This document shows, piece after piece, positions 1-8,102 of a stretch of 64,000 bases of DNA. Source of the DNA: CAYRHN01 sp964424115 (GTDB lineage Bacteria > Chloroflexota > Anaerolineae > Anaerolineales > Anaerolineaceae). Both the position numbers and the translations under genes were made by a program. The stretch's first letter is position 1. Each line of letters starts with the position of its first letter. The stretch is from the NCBI GenBank assembly GCA_964424115.1, contig CAYRHN010000018.1, forward strand, positions 1-64,000. The letters are read 5' to 3'. A model generated the notes under the pieces. The model saw only the letters and a list, made by a program, of their open reading frames with translations, ran no database searches and was not told where the DNA came from.

Positions 1-36
1 GGGTGGGGGGAGGGCGGGAGGGTTAAGAAGGGGGGC

Positions 37-429
37 TTACGCCAGGACAGGGATCGGGCGGGCCATCGCCCCCAGCATGCCGGAAAAGAACGGCACCAGC
101 CAGATCAGCCAGACCACCACGCTGAACTTATGGAAGTCGCGGATGGCCTGCTCCTGCTTGCGCAGCAGCACCAGCGTGGCCCACACGGCATGCCCCAGCA
201 TCAGAACAATCGCCAGCGCGCCGGTGATGCCGTGCACGTCGAAGGTGAAGCGCCCGGCCATCCCGCTCATGATCGTCGTGCCGGTGGTGTCGAACACCAG
301 CCCGACCCAGAAGAGCGCCAGGTGCCAGGGTTTTAACCGCCCGGCCAGTTTCTCGCTCCACACGCCGATGGTGTAGAAAACGAGCGCCAAAGAGATGGTA
401 ATGATCGCAAAGATTAAAGATGTGCTCAT
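37..429 (-). CDS. HsmA-like (TIGR03987-type) four-helix membrane protein
   Basis: Small integral membrane protein of 130 aa with four hydrophobic segments (about residues 5-22, 38-55, 68-88 and 103-122). The pattern of a conserved HG in helix 3 and a His-Lys-Phe before helix 4 matches the small membrane family I know as HsmA/TIGR03987; its biochemical role is not known to me. The start is the ATG preceded by AGGAG about 11 nt upstream. The gene reads toward the left edge of the window, and its promoter is covered by two AT-rich palindromes, so it is probably under tight repression by a regulator lying outside the window. Family assignment is from memory of the sequence pattern, so moderate confidence; that it is a real membrane protein gene is nearly certain. 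Confidence 0.75.
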   Translation of the reverse strand: MSTSLIFAIITISLALVFYTIGVWSEKLAGRLKPWHLALFWVGLVFDTTGTTIMSGMAGRFTFDVHGITGALAIVLMLGHAVWATLVLLRKQEQAIRDFHKFSVVVWLIWLVPFFSGMLGAMARPIPVLA

Positions 430-460
430 GATATTTGTACTCCTTTTTTGTACTGTAATT

Positions 461-508
461 TATATACTAATTAGTATATAATATACTAAATAGTATATAA
501 ATTGTCAA
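461..508 (-). promoter_or_regulatory. Sigma70-type promoter overlapped by twin palindromic operators
   Basis: On the minus strand TTGACA (503-508) is followed by a 17-nt spacer and TATATT (480-485). Two inverted repeats lie over this promoter: a perfect 20-bp palindrome TATATACTAATTAGTATATA at 461-480 and a near-identical one at 481-498. Palindromes placed over the -10 and spacer are the layout of TetR/PadR/MarR-type repression. The boxes and palindromes are directly visible; the repressor is inferred. Confidence 0.8.
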
Positions 509-603
509 GGGATTAAATCCAAGAGCCGCCCCCGTTTGGCTTGCGATTTTGCCGCGCCTGGTCTATTATTTCTGTACAACATCCCCGCTGGGAGGAAATA
601 CCT

Positions 604-2475
604 ATGTCGCTTGGCATGTCGGCCAAAGGTTATACCCATGTGATCATGGCGCTCAATATGCGCCGCTTTGTTCAGCCTGCCGACCAGGACCGCTTTGAAA
701 GCCTGCGCGGTTCGCTGGAGTTAACCGAGATCCTGCGCAGCAACGCCGCACGCTGGCAGGATTTGCAGAAATTCCAGCTCCTGCGCCAGTACATGGAGCA
801 CCCCCAGGAACCGGGCCAGCCGGGAGAGGAACCCATGTCGGCGGAAGAGGTCGGGTTTGCCACGGGGGTCTTCCGCCCGCTGATGCTGGAGCGCTTCAGC
901 ACGCCCACCTACCAGCTGGACAAGAGCCAGGTCAAGTTCGACGAGGCCCTGGCCAGCAATTTCCAGTTCAAAACACTTTTCCTGCGCGTTTGGAACCGCT
1001 GGAATATCTATATTCGCCCGACCTTTTCGGGCTTTTTTGTCATCCGCCTGACCCTGCCCTACCGCAGCCAGGCGCGTTCGTTCATGCAGCTGGCCAAGGA
1101 TGTCATGCGCCTGCAGGAGTCGCTGGACGTGCCCAGCGCGCAAAGGCGCCTGGTCTCCAATCAAGAAATCTACAAAGAGGATCCGGCCATGCTGGATGAA
1201 AAAACCCGCTCGGTGCAGCGCTTCCTGCAATGGATGGGCGCCGAGCAGGAGCCGCCCGCCCATTTGCTTTATTATCCCCTGCAGTGGAAGCTGGCGATGG
1301 AGGTGGCCGGTCTGTTCGTGGAGGCGGTGGGGGACCAGATCGAGGTTCCCAACCAGGAGCCGATCCGTTTGCAGCGCCCCAAGGCCAGCCTGAGCATTCC
1401 CCTCCACGATTCCTACATTATCCATCATTTTGACGAAATGTTGGCCGACCCGGCGGATGTCAAACGGGTCAAGCTGCGCGCGCCCGGCAAAGCGCGCGTG
1501 AAGGTGGACGTGAACGACATTCGCAAGTCGCACCACTTGAAGCGCAGCCTGATGAGCCTGATCGAAGGCTCGATCCTGCGCGATCCGCGCGCCGCCCGCG
1601 ACAGCGAAGGCGAGGAGGGCTTTTATTTCCCCGAGCCGCGCTGGAGCATCACCGACAGCCTGGATGCGAACAACCAGGCCTCGTGGAACGATGAATTGTG
1701 CCTGCTGGCCGGGCGGACGGCGATCATCTCCCCCTCGCCGGACTGGCGCAACCACGAGATCGCCGTTTCCACCGTCCCCAGCGCCACGCTGCGGGCGCAT
1801 TACGTCACCTATTGGGACGCGGTCGAGCGCATGATCGAGTTTGTGACGGAGATCCGCATCCTGGCCCAACTGGTGGAGGGGCTGACCTACGATCTGTTGG
1901 GAGAGATCATCCCGCCGGTGCATGCCACCCGCAGCAAGCTCTTCCTGGGCGATATCCAGATGGACAAAAACCTGCCCGACCTGATCACCCGCGCCGCCCG
2001 CCTGCGCCGCCTGACGGCCCTGGTGCAAAGTCTCAGCCACCCCATGCTCTGGTCGCGGGCTGAGTATGCTGTGCAAAAGGCGGAATATCTGATGGACCAG
2101 CTGGGCTTGAACAAGATCATCGAACACATCCAGCGCACCATCGAAGGGATCACCAGCGTGGCCGATCCGGTGGACGAGCTGTACCTGGCCGACCTGGGCG
2201 AGAAGAACAACGAGAAGGGCACGATCGTCTCGGTCAGCCTGGCGGCGGCCTCGCTCACCCTCACCTTTCTCACCCTGCCCTCCTTCTGGCAGGATGTGGG
2301 CTGGTTCGTCAACGGCGCCCAGCCCACCCCGATCCAGATGGTGATCGGCATCATCGGCACCGTCATCGCCGCCATCCTGGTGGTCTTTGCGGTCGGAATC
2401 CTATGGGCCACGGTCTATAAACGGCGCCTGGAGATGCGCCTGCTCTTTCACCGCCTGATCAACGGCAAGCAGTAA
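604..2475 (+). CDS. Large protein of unknown function with C-terminal membrane hairpin
   Basis: Protein of 623 aa. I chose the ATG at 604 because GGGAGGAAA lies 5-12 nt upstream; a TTG 63 nt earlier would add an unlikely extension. The first 540 residues are soluble-looking, alpha/beta mixed and charged, with no motif I recognise. After a Glu/Asn/Lys-rich stretch (EKNNEKG) come two hydrophobic helices near residues 550-570 and 590-612, then a short basic tail, so the bulk would lie on one side of the membrane, probably the cytoplasm as there is no signal peptide. The C-terminal double helix recalls CorA-like topology, but no GxN signature is present, so I do not assign transport. Stands alone between AT-rich and hairpin-containing spacers. 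Confidence 0.85.
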   Translation: MSLGMSAKGYTHVIMALNMRRFVQPADQDRFESLRGSLELTEILRSNAARWQDLQKFQLLRQYMEHPQEPGQPGEEPMSAEEVGFATGVFRPLMLERFSTPTYQLDKSQVKFDEALASNFQFKTLFLRVWNRWNIYIRPTFSGFFVIRLTLPYRSQARSFMQLAKDVMRLQESLDVPSAQRRLVSNQEIYKEDPAMLDEKTRSVQRFLQWMGAEQEPPAHLLYYPLQWKLAMEVAGLFVEAVGDQIEVPNQEPIRLQRPKASLSIPLHDSYIIHHFDEMLADPADVKRVKLRAPGKARVKVDVNDIRKSHHLKRSLMSLIEGSILRDPRAARDSEGEEGFYFPEPRWSITDSLDANNQASWNDELCLLAGRTAIISPSPDWRNHEIAVSTVPSATLRAHYVTYWDAVERMIEFVTEIRILAQLVEGLTYDLLGEIIPPVHATRSKLFLGDIQMDKNLPDLITRAARLRRLTALVQSLSHPMLWSRAEYAVQKAEYLMDQLGLNKIIEHIQRTIEGITSVADPVDELYLADLGEKNNEKGTIVSVSLAAASLTLTFLTLPSFWQDVGWFVNGAQPTPIQMVIGIIGTVIAAILVVFAVGILWATVYKRRLEMRLLFHRLINGKQ

Positions 2476-2558
2476 AGCGGCGGCCGAACTCCGCTCTTTC
2501 TTATTGGATTCTTACCCATCCCTGTCCCTGCCCGCAGCCGCCGGCACGCGGCATCTGT

Positions 2559-2564
2559 TATAAT
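2559..2564 (+). promoter_or_regulatory. -10 box, predicted leaderless start
   Basis: TATAAT ends 7 nt before the ATG at 2572, and there is no Shine-Dalgarno sequence in the gap, so transcription would begin at or next to the A of the start codon. Confidence 0.65.
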
Positions 2565-2571
2565 TTCCGCT

Positions 2572-3033
2572 ATGAAAACAAAACTATCTTTCCTTTTGCT
2601 CGTCTCCTTGATCATGGCCGCGTTGAGCGCCTGCTCGACCACGCCTGCCGCCTCCCCCACGCCCGATAATAAGGCACTCTACTCCGCTGCCATCGAACGT
2701 TATTACGACGCCTACATTCACGCCGACGTGGATGAGCTGCTCGACTCGCTGGACAAGACCTCTCCCGCTTACCCGGACGATAACACCATCGAAGAGCTGC
2801 GTACCACCGCCGCCGATAACGTGCTGGCCGGCACCACCACCGTCACCGCCCTCAACATTGACTACGAGGCCGCCGCTGCCGCCACCGTCACCGCCAGCGT
2901 CACCCTGCAGGTGGACGTGGCCAAGGACGGCAACTTTATCGAGCAGAGCGGTGATATCACCGTGGAACTGCGCCTGAACGAAGGCGTCTGGCGCATCTAC
3001 AACATGGCCGCCGCCACCACCACGGTGCAATAG
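2572..3033 (+). CDS. Small lipoprotein with NTF2/SnoaL-like domain
   Basis: 153-aa lipoprotein. A basic n-region and hydrophobic core end in the lipobox LSAC (Cys21), followed by a short Thr/Pro-rich linker. The rest (about 33-150) has the alternation of helices and strands of an NTF2-like cone fold, with the tyrosine-rich first helix AAIERYYDAYIHADVDELL and final strands ending in an IYNMA motif, as in SnoaL-like or lumazine-binding-like proteins. It would be tethered at the outer face of the membrane and may bind a small ligand or be purely structural. Its mRNA is predicted to be leaderless. Function beyond the fold is not assignable. Confidence 0.85.
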   Translation: MKTKLSFLLLVSLIMAALSACSTTPAASPTPDNKALYSAAIERYYDAYIHADVDELLDSLDKTSPAYPDDNTIEELRTTAADNVLAGTTTVTALNIDYEAAAAATVTASVTLQVDVAKDGNFIEQSGDITVELRLNEGVWRIYNMAAATTTVQ

Positions 3034-3382
3034 CGCCCTTGCGGCGTTTGCGCGCCAGGTTCCGTCCCCCCAACCTTTCCGAAGGTTGAGGGGACGGTTA
3101 AGTCGGATGTGGATTGGGGAAATCTCTCCACATCGAGAGTTATAGGATTTATTCCCCGAAGGGGTGGGCTGCCATGGTCGATGCAGAATTCATCCGTGAA
3201 CAAAAGCCCACCCGCCGCAAATTCCATCCGGCCTGTTGCACCAGTGGGCGGGACTTTGTTAACGTAATTTCTCGTTGATCCAACAGGCGCCCCGCCCCAA
3301 CGGAAGAAATTTCTTTAGGTTTTCTTTGATTCCTTTTCATTTTGGAGTATAATCCTGTCCATACAATGGATTACCTCCTTCG
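3034..3382. repeat. Intergenic repeat cluster: hairpin plus two ~55-bp family-A palindromes
   Basis: No gene seen. A 16-bp stem with one mismatch at 3062-3097 (loop TCCG) follows the upstream lipoprotein gene and may act in 3' end formation, although no T-tract follows. Two members of the recurring family-A element (GGCGGGC...TTTGTT, about 30 variable nt, then AACATGGCGGC...CGCCCCTA or its complement) lie at 3161-3214 and 3244-3298 in opposite orientations. A TATAAT-like box is found near 3347. Confidence 0.7.
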
Positions 3383-4183
3383 GTGGGGAGAGTTCACACA
3401 GGGGCATTTTTATTGAAACAATTATTTAGAGGTATTTTGGGGTGGATCTATCTGACAGCGCTTCTGCTGAGTGCGCTGGTCATGACCATGCTGGACAACG
3501 CGGGGGAAAATCAAGTTTCCCGCTCCTGGCTGCTTTCCAGCAATGCCGGAGGCGCGGTTTTCCTGCTGCTGGCCTTCGCGGGGATCATCGACCTGGGCCT
3601 TTTCTTGAAGGACCCCGACCGGCGAGCGGCATTTCTGGGTCCGCGCCTGACAAGGTTGCTCTTCCGGCAGCCTGCCGGGCAGGGGCCGAGCCAGTCCCAG
3701 ACGCCCTGCCTGCCGCGCCGGACGATGATCAAGCGCGGCGCGATCAATCTGGTGCACATCTCCTTCTTATATGTGTTCATGGAATGGGTCTTTCAGATAA
3801 CCAAGCCCTCTTTCATGAATTCCCTCTCCCTGGTCGAAAAATTGAATGTTCTGCTGGTCACCGGCCTGGGCATTGCGGCAGCCATCTCCTGCACGTTCCT
3901 GGTGTTGTTCCTGCTGGATGCGGCCCTGACACTCGCCTTCCCCTCCCTCCGCCGCTACCTCTACTACATCCCGGCGGCTTTCCTGGCCGCCTGTCTGTGC
4001 CTGCTCCTCCTGGATAACTTCACCTATACCGTGGTGGGCAAGGGGGTGGTGGATTCAAAGACCTGGCTGCGGGTGGTGTATGCCTTGGTATTTGGCGGGT
4101 TATTTGCCTGGTTCCTGCGGCGGATGGCCTTTGGCATCCGGCCGTTCAAGAAGCGGGCGATGAACCGCATCATTGAACTATAA
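3383..4183 (+). CDS. Polytopic membrane protein, possible membrane half of the adjacent sulfatase-fold enzyme
   Basis: 266 aa from the GTG start, with a TTG at 3413 (GGGGC upstream) as an equally plausible start. Six hydrophobic segments are visible (about 15-35, 51-72, 115-133, 151-180, 190-212 and 230-248), separated by Arg/Lys-rich loops. The last 11 bases overlap the next gene, whose product has an extracytoplasmic-enzyme fold but no signal peptide or anchor. Membrane-anchored sulfatase-type proteins such as LTA synthases carry a 5-6 helix membrane domain in front of the catalytic domain, so this gene looks like the missing first half, either as a separate subunit or as a product of a frameshift. 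No enzyme motif is visible in the protein itself. Confidence 0.8.
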   Translation: MGRVHTGAFLLKQLFRGILGWIYLTALLLSALVMTMLDNAGENQVSRSWLLSSNAGGAVFLLLAFAGIIDLGLFLKDPDRRAAFLGPRLTRLLFRQPAGQGPSQSQTPCLPRRTMIKRGAINLVHISFLYVFMEWVFQITKPSFMNSLSLVEKLNVLLVTGLGIAAAISCTFLVLFLLDAALTLAFPSLRRYLYYIPAAFLAACLCLLLLDNFTYTVVGKGVVDSKTWLRVVYALVFGGLFAWFLRRMAFGIRPFKKRAMNRIIEL

Positions 4184-5528
4184 ACCGGAGCAGGCTGCGC
4201 CCCCTCAATCTCCGCTTGCGTCTGTGGATGGGCCCCTGCCCAATATCATTCTTATCGGCGGGGACGGCCTGAACGCGGCCAATTTTTCAGTCTATGGGTA
4301 TGGGCGGGATACCACGCCCTATATCCGCCGCCTGGCGCCCGGGTCTCTGCTGGGCGAGAACCATTTCTCGAATTCGCCCCACTCCACCGGTTCCGATACG
4401 GCCCTGCTGACCGGAAAATCGCCCTTCACCACCCGGGTGCTTTACCCGCCGGATATCTTGCGGGGCGCAGATAAATACCAGCACCTGCCCGCTTTGTTGA
4501 AGCAGGCCGGTTATCATACCGCGTCGATGGGGGTACCGTATTTCATGGATGTGAATACGATCGACTTCCTCAACGCTTTCGATGAGGTCAACTGTAATCC
4601 TAACCCTTCCAATCTGCTTACCGATTCGCTGGCCGCGGCAGGCTATTCCAACGAGATCTATTTCTTCTCCACCATGCAGGTGCGCCTCAGCGAACGCCTC
4701 GGCCATATCTTTTTCCTTCAGGATATGCAGAATCCCTATGCCTCGCTGACCCGTTCCGGTACCGTCATCCTCACCGATCAGCAGCGCATGGACTGCCTGC
4801 GCCGCGATCTGGACGAAGCCAGCCAGAGCGGGCGGCCTTTGTTTGCGCATGTCCACCTGCTGAACACTCACGGCCCCGAATTTTACCCTGCCACGCAGGT
4901 CTTTTCCCGCGGGGAGATGCAGGATCAGGCCTGGATGGTTGATTTTTATGATGACGCCATTCTGGAATACGACGCTCAGGTGCAGGAGCTGGTTCAATAT
5001 TTGAAGGACAGCGGCCAGTATGACCATACCATCCTGGTGCTCTATTCCGACCACCCCCAGCAGTGGAAGACCGCCGAGCGCATCCCCCTGCTGATCCATT
5101 TCCCCGGCGATGCACATGCCGGTGCCGTTGCCGCCAACACCCAAAATATCGATGTCGCTCCGACCCTGCTGGATTACCTGGGAATGCAAATACCAGCCTG
5201 GATGGAAGGCAATTCTTTGCTGGGCAGCCTGGATCCCGCCCGCCTGATCACGATTGGCGGCACCGATAAGATCCAGATGGCGGGCGAAGAGCTGGCCCTT
5301 TCCGATGATGCCTCTCAGCCGCCTTTCTATCAGTTCAGCCAACTGACCGTGATCCAATGCCGGCATTTGTACCGGTTTGACCTGAAGAACGGCGCCAGCA
5401 GCGAAAGCTGGCTCAGCGGCAGGGTCGATCCCTGCCCGGCCGAAACGGTTGAACCAAACGAGGTGATCCACCGCAAGGTGGAGCAGATGCTGACCGCGCG
5501 CAATTATCAACTGCCGGACGGGTGGTAA
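4173..5528 (+). CDS. Sulfatase/phosphotransferase-fold hydrolase lacking the formylglycine cysteine
   Basis: 451 aa, TTG start overlapping the preceding gene. The alkaline-phosphatase-superfamily fold is clear: a metal-binding start (IILIGGDGLNAANFSVYGYG), the nucleophile region HSTGSDTALLTGKSP, a mid-domain HVHLLNTHGPEF, and the late metal site VLYSDH followed by RIPLLIHFPG. In type I sulfatases the nucleophile motif is C/S-x-P-x-R; here it reads S-T-G-S-D, so no formylglycine can form in the usual way and a Ser/Thr nucleophile, as in phosphoglycerol or phosphoethanolamine transferases, is more likely. The protein has no signal peptide, which makes sense only if the membrane domain is supplied by the upstream gene. 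Substrate unknown; transfer of a phospho-alcohol group onto an envelope glycan is a guess. Confidence 0.85.
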   Translation: MNYKPEQAAPPQSPLASVDGPLPNIILIGGDGLNAANFSVYGYGRDTTPYIRRLAPGSLLGENHFSNSPHSTGSDTALLTGKSPFTTRVLYPPDILRGADKYQHLPALLKQAGYHTASMGVPYFMDVNTIDFLNAFDEVNCNPNPSNLLTDSLAAAGYSNEIYFFSTMQVRLSERLGHIFFLQDMQNPYASLTRSGTVILTDQQRMDCLRRDLDEASQSGRPLFAHVHLLNTHGPEFYPATQVFSRGEMQDQAWMVDFYDDAILEYDAQVQELVQYLKDSGQYDHTILVLYSDHPQQWKTAERIPLLIHFPGDAHAGAVAANTQNIDVAPTLLDYLGMQIPAWMEGNSLLGSLDPARLITIGGTDKIQMAGEELALSDDASQPPFYQFSQLTVIQCRHLYRFDLKNGASSESWLSGRVDPCPAETVEPNEVIHRKVEQMLTARNYQLPDGW

Positions 5529-5548
5529 ATCTCACCTTCCGGCTGTTG

Positions 5549-5554
5549 TATAAT
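5549..5554 (+). promoter_or_regulatory. -10 box, predicted leaderless start
   Basis: TATAAT ends 6 nt before the ATG at 5561 with no Shine-Dalgarno sequence between, predicting an mRNA that begins at the start codon. Confidence 0.65.
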
Positions 5555-5560
5555 CATGGT

Positions 5561-6286
5561 ATGAGATCAAAATTCCCCTTCCTCTTCCTTGTCGTTTGCC
5601 TGGCTGCGCTGAGCGCCTGCTCGCTGCCCCAGGTGCGCACTGCCACCCCGGCGGAACGCCCGACCGCCGCCAGTACGGACGACCGGCCGGTCGTCCCAAC
5701 CGATACCACCGCGCCAACGGAGACTTCCGCTCCCACGCCCACCCTGGCCCCGCTGCCCACGCCCACCTGGGCGCCCGGCTGTCCGCCCGCCAACCTCTCC
5801 GCCAAGACCCTGCCGGATCAATTCGCCATTGCCGATCTGCCCGGCGCGGGCTATTTTGGGCATCTCGCTGCCATGGAATTCAAATCCGGCTGGTTGATCG
5901 ATTTCACCGATGAAAACGACCCGACTGTCTTCGGCCTGGAGACCTTCGGCTACCAGGGTCAGGATTACATCCTGCTGGAACGGGTGGTGTGCAACGCCCC
6001 GGACGGGCAGGCCTATTATCTGGTGCTGGATGTGATGCCCCTGCCGGCCATGAACCCGGACGAGAACTTCGGCATCGACGTGGCCTGCCTGGTGAACGGC
6101 GTGCATGAGGAGAAGGTGCTGGCCGTGGCGCAGGTGCCGGAAGACCTGACCAGCCGCCCCTTCAATATGTACGGCTTTGAACTGGGGCCGGTGCGCCTGG
6201 CCTGGCTGGCAAACATCGAAACCGGCCGCTTTGAGCCCATTTCCACCGACGGCCTGCGCTGCTATATGCAGGTGATGGGGCCTTGA
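5561..6286 (+). CDS. Lipoprotein with Thr/Pro linker, unknown globular domain
   Basis: 241 aa. Signal peptide with lipobox LSAC (Cys20), then a roughly 45-residue Thr/Pro/Ala-rich linker reaching a TPTLAPLPTPTWAPGCPP stretch, then a globular domain (about 75-241) rich in aromatic and acidic residues that I do not recognise. Cysteines at the domain start, in VVCNAP, in VACLV and in LRCYM could form disulfides outside the cell. The linker-coding DNA contains a 20-bp perfect palindrome with the GACCGGCCGGTC core shared with other repeats here, so part of the linker is repeat-derived. The start was placed at the ATG directly after a TATAAT box. Confidence 0.85.
   Translation: MRSKFPFLFLVVCLAALSACSLPQVRTATPAERPTAASTDDRPVVPTDTTAPTETSAPTPTLAPLPTPTWAPGCPPANLSAKTLPDQFAIADLPGAGYFGHLAAMEFKSGWLIDFTDENDPTVFGLETFGYQGQDYILLERVVCNAPDGQAYYLVLDVMPLPAMNPDENFGIDVACLVNGVHEEKVLAVAQVPEDLTSRPFNMYGFELGPVRLAWLANIETGRFEPISTDGLRCYMQVMGP
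5677..5696. repeat. GACCGG/CCGGTC palindrome inside a lipoprotein gene
   Basis: Perfect inverted repeat GGACGACCGG|CCGGTCGTCC within the Thr/Pro linker codons. The GACCGG...CCGGTC core is the same as in the palindromes at 14443-14470, 31393-31440 and 31969-32016. Confidence 0.75.
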
Positions 6287-6331
6287 TAGCTCACAGGGGT
6301 TAGTTGACGGTAAAAAACGTCTGATGTGGAT

Positions 6332-6388
6332 GTAGGGGCGGGCTGCCATGTTGGATTGGATGGTAATATTTTAACAAAAGCCCGCCCG
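6332..6388. repeat. Family-A palindromic element
   Basis: Begins GTAGGGGCGGGCTGCCATGT and ends AACAAAAGCCCGCCC; the outer arms are complementary. Same architecture as the elements at 3161, 28261, 38116, 38184, 46128, 55856 and 55922. Confidence 0.75.
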
Positions 6389-6391
6389 TGA

Positions 6392-6574
6392 TTGAAATGC
6401 TGCGGTTATATCGCGCGTGGTCCGCTTTACGAAACCCTGACACTGCTGGAGATATTTAAGCTGCGAGAATGGATCGACGCAGCCATCCATCAAGATCTGG
6501 AAACCCGCGGCGAAGAGATCGGCCGGATGTTGAATGGGCTGGTCACCTCAGTGAAGCCCTCCGTTCCTGACCAA
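6392..6574 (+). pseudogene. Remnant of a four-helix bundle (23S rRNA intervening-sequence type) protein
   Basis: The reading frame contains IARGPLYETLTLLEIFKL followed by EEIGRMLNGLVTSVKPS, which matches the second half of the four-helix-bundle family once named S23/IVP (pattern ARGSlyEl...qL..a ... i..mLngLi.slk). The N-terminal half and a start codon are missing, and a family-A palindrome abuts the break, so this is a decayed fragment of roughly 60 codons. Such proteins often travel in intervening sequences or repeat-rich loci. The match is by recalled family pattern, hence moderate confidence. Confidence 0.55.
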
Positions 6575-6645
6575 CCTTCTTTTCCTGTAAACTGTAAACT
6601 ATCCGCTATCTGGATTATAATAATCCCTTTGAGGAGAGAAGAACC

Positions 6646-7230
6646 ATGAACAACCTTCACAGCATCTGCGTCTATTGCGGCTCGGCGGACAACCTGTCGG
6701 CCGTATATCTGGCCGCGGCCTCCGAGATGGGGCGCGCCATCGCCCGCGCGGGCATCCGCCTGGTGTACGGGGCGGGCAAGACCGGGATGATGGGCGCGGT
6801 GGCGGATGGGGCCCTTTCCGCCGGCGGCGAGGTGGTCGGCATCACCCCCAAGAACCTCAACACGCCGGCCCTGATCCACTCCGGGCTGACCCGCCTGGAG
6901 GTGACCGGCAACATCCAGCAGCGTAAGGCGCGCATGGCCGAGCTGGCGGATGCTTTCATCACCCTGCCGGGCGGCCTGGGCACGCTGGATGAGATGTTCG
7001 AGGCCCTCACCTGGACGCAGATCGGCATCCACCGCAAGCCGCTGGGCATCCTCAACACTGCCGGCTACTACGACCTGCTGCTGGCCTTCCTGGCCAAGGC
7101 CGAGGCCGAGCATTTCCTCTACGCCGAGCACAACCACCTCTACGCCAGTTCCGACCAGCCCGAGGCCTTGCTGCAGGCCCTGCAGGAATTCACCTTGCCG
7201 GACGCGCTGCACCGCTGGGTGGATCGATAA
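6646..7230 (+). CDS. LOG-family (TIGR00730) Rossmann-fold nucleotide phosphoribohydrolase
   Basis: 194 aa, the usual length. The family's defining motif PGGLGTLDE is at residues 108-116, preceded by YGAGKTGMMG (41-50) for nucleotide binding and by RKARM (93-97), which lies in the active site. LOG proteins cleave nucleoside 5'-monophosphates, classically cytokinin ribotides, to the free base and ribose 5-phosphate; in bacteria the true substrate is often AMP or unknown. Cytoplasmic enzyme. The start has GAGGAGAGAAGAACC just upstream and a TTATAAT box 20-30 nt earlier. Ordinary and complete. Confidence 0.93.
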   Translation: MNNLHSICVYCGSADNLSAVYLAAASEMGRAIARAGIRLVYGAGKTGMMGAVADGALSAGGEVVGITPKNLNTPALIHSGLTRLEVTGNIQQRKARMAELADAFITLPGGLGTLDEMFEALTWTQIGIHRKPLGILNTAGYYDLLLAFLAKAEAEHFLYAEHNHLYASSDQPEALLQALQEFTLPDALHRWVDR

Positions 7231-7319
7231 GAGCTCACCCCCTCGGCAGGGTCTTTCGGCAGGCGACTGTTTCCAGTTCGCGGGGGATTAAGTAGATCCT
7301 GCAGTGGGTTTTTTATTTA

Positions 7320-7347
7320 TTGAATTGAATAATTGACGCTGTATAAT
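7320..7347 (+). promoter_or_regulatory. Promoter overlapping the annotated start of the next gene
   Basis: TTGAAT (7320-7325), 16-nt spacer, TATAAT (7342-7347). The only ATG of the downstream frame (7346) lies within this -10 box, so if this promoter is used that ATG is not transcribed and another start or another promoter is needed. Confidence 0.55.
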
Positions 7348-8032
7348 GAAAAGTGGGTCTCGTTCTCTACCAAAGAAAGGGGTCGCGCATAATACTGCTC
7401 AAAGTTCTTTCCAGAAACCGGGCTATCTGGCTCTCTGGATAGCAGGCCATTTCGGGATCGGCTGTGCGATCCAGATCCTGATCGAGATCTTTCCGCCTTT
7501 TCTCGCCGGGCAATATCACCCGGCCGGATTCGGGTGGGGGGCGCTGAACGCCTTGATCTTTGGTTTTTGCCTCGGCTTCGGTCAGGTTCTCCTTTTTCAG
7601 AGGCGGATCGATGCGCTGCGGCTGATCGATGGATTAGTCTGGGGAAGCCCGATCGCCTGGGTGGTTGCCTGGCTGGCCGTGACGGGGCTCATTTCCACAC
7701 TGCAGACCGCTGTCACCCCGCTGCTCAATCTCTTTTTTGTCCTATTCCAGGGTTTGCTGTTAGGCCTTGCGCAATGGTGGTTCCTCCGGCGCGTCTTTCA
7801 AAAGGCTGGGTGGTGGATCCTGGCAACCAGCCTGGGACTGTTCGCCGGGACGATGCTCGTTTCGGCTCTGTTCTCTCAGGCAGCGGTTGGTAAAATGACG
7901 CAATGGGACGTGACCCTGGCAAACATACTGGTCCGGGGGATTACTTTGCTGGTGTTGGGTGGCTGTACTGCGCTTACTTTTTGGGGAATGAAACCTACCG
8001 CGAATAGCCCACAGCCCACAGCAGACAGTTAA
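7346..8032 (+). CDS. Polytopic membrane protein, unknown function
   Basis: 228 aa from ATG 7346, with about six hydrophobic helices from residue 28 to 222 and few charged residues except short loops. No family motif recognised. The start is uncertain: ATG 7346 lies inside a good TATAAT box, and no in-frame ATG/GTG/TTG follows until the first helix, so either a weaker upstream promoter is used or initiation is non-standard. The last codons run into a short GC/AG-rich repeat tract (PTANSPQPTADS tail), so the C-terminus may have been altered by repeat insertion. Confidence 0.75.
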   Translation: MKSGSRSLPKKGVAHNTAQSSFQKPGYLALWIAGHFGIGCAIQILIEIFPPFLAGQYHPAGFGWGALNALIFGFCLGFGQVLLFQRRIDALRLIDGLVWGSPIAWVVAWLAVTGLISTLQTAVTPLLNLFFVLFQGLLLGLAQWWFLRRVFQKAGWWILATSLGLFAGTMLVSALFSQAAVGKMTQWDVTLANILVRGITLLVLGGCTALTFWGMKPTANSPQPTADS

Positions 8033-8102
8033 CAAATATCTCCTTTTTCCTGTTAGCCGTTTGCTGTATGCTGAAAACTGTGAGCTGTCAACTGTAAGTT
8101 GT

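Noticed and set aside
721..2127. Long open frame on the minus strand opposite the 604-2475 gene
   Set aside because: High GC third-position effect leaves the antisense frame open; the sequence is His/Gln/Gly-rich without family pattern, while the plus strand gives a start, ribosome-binding site and membrane helices.
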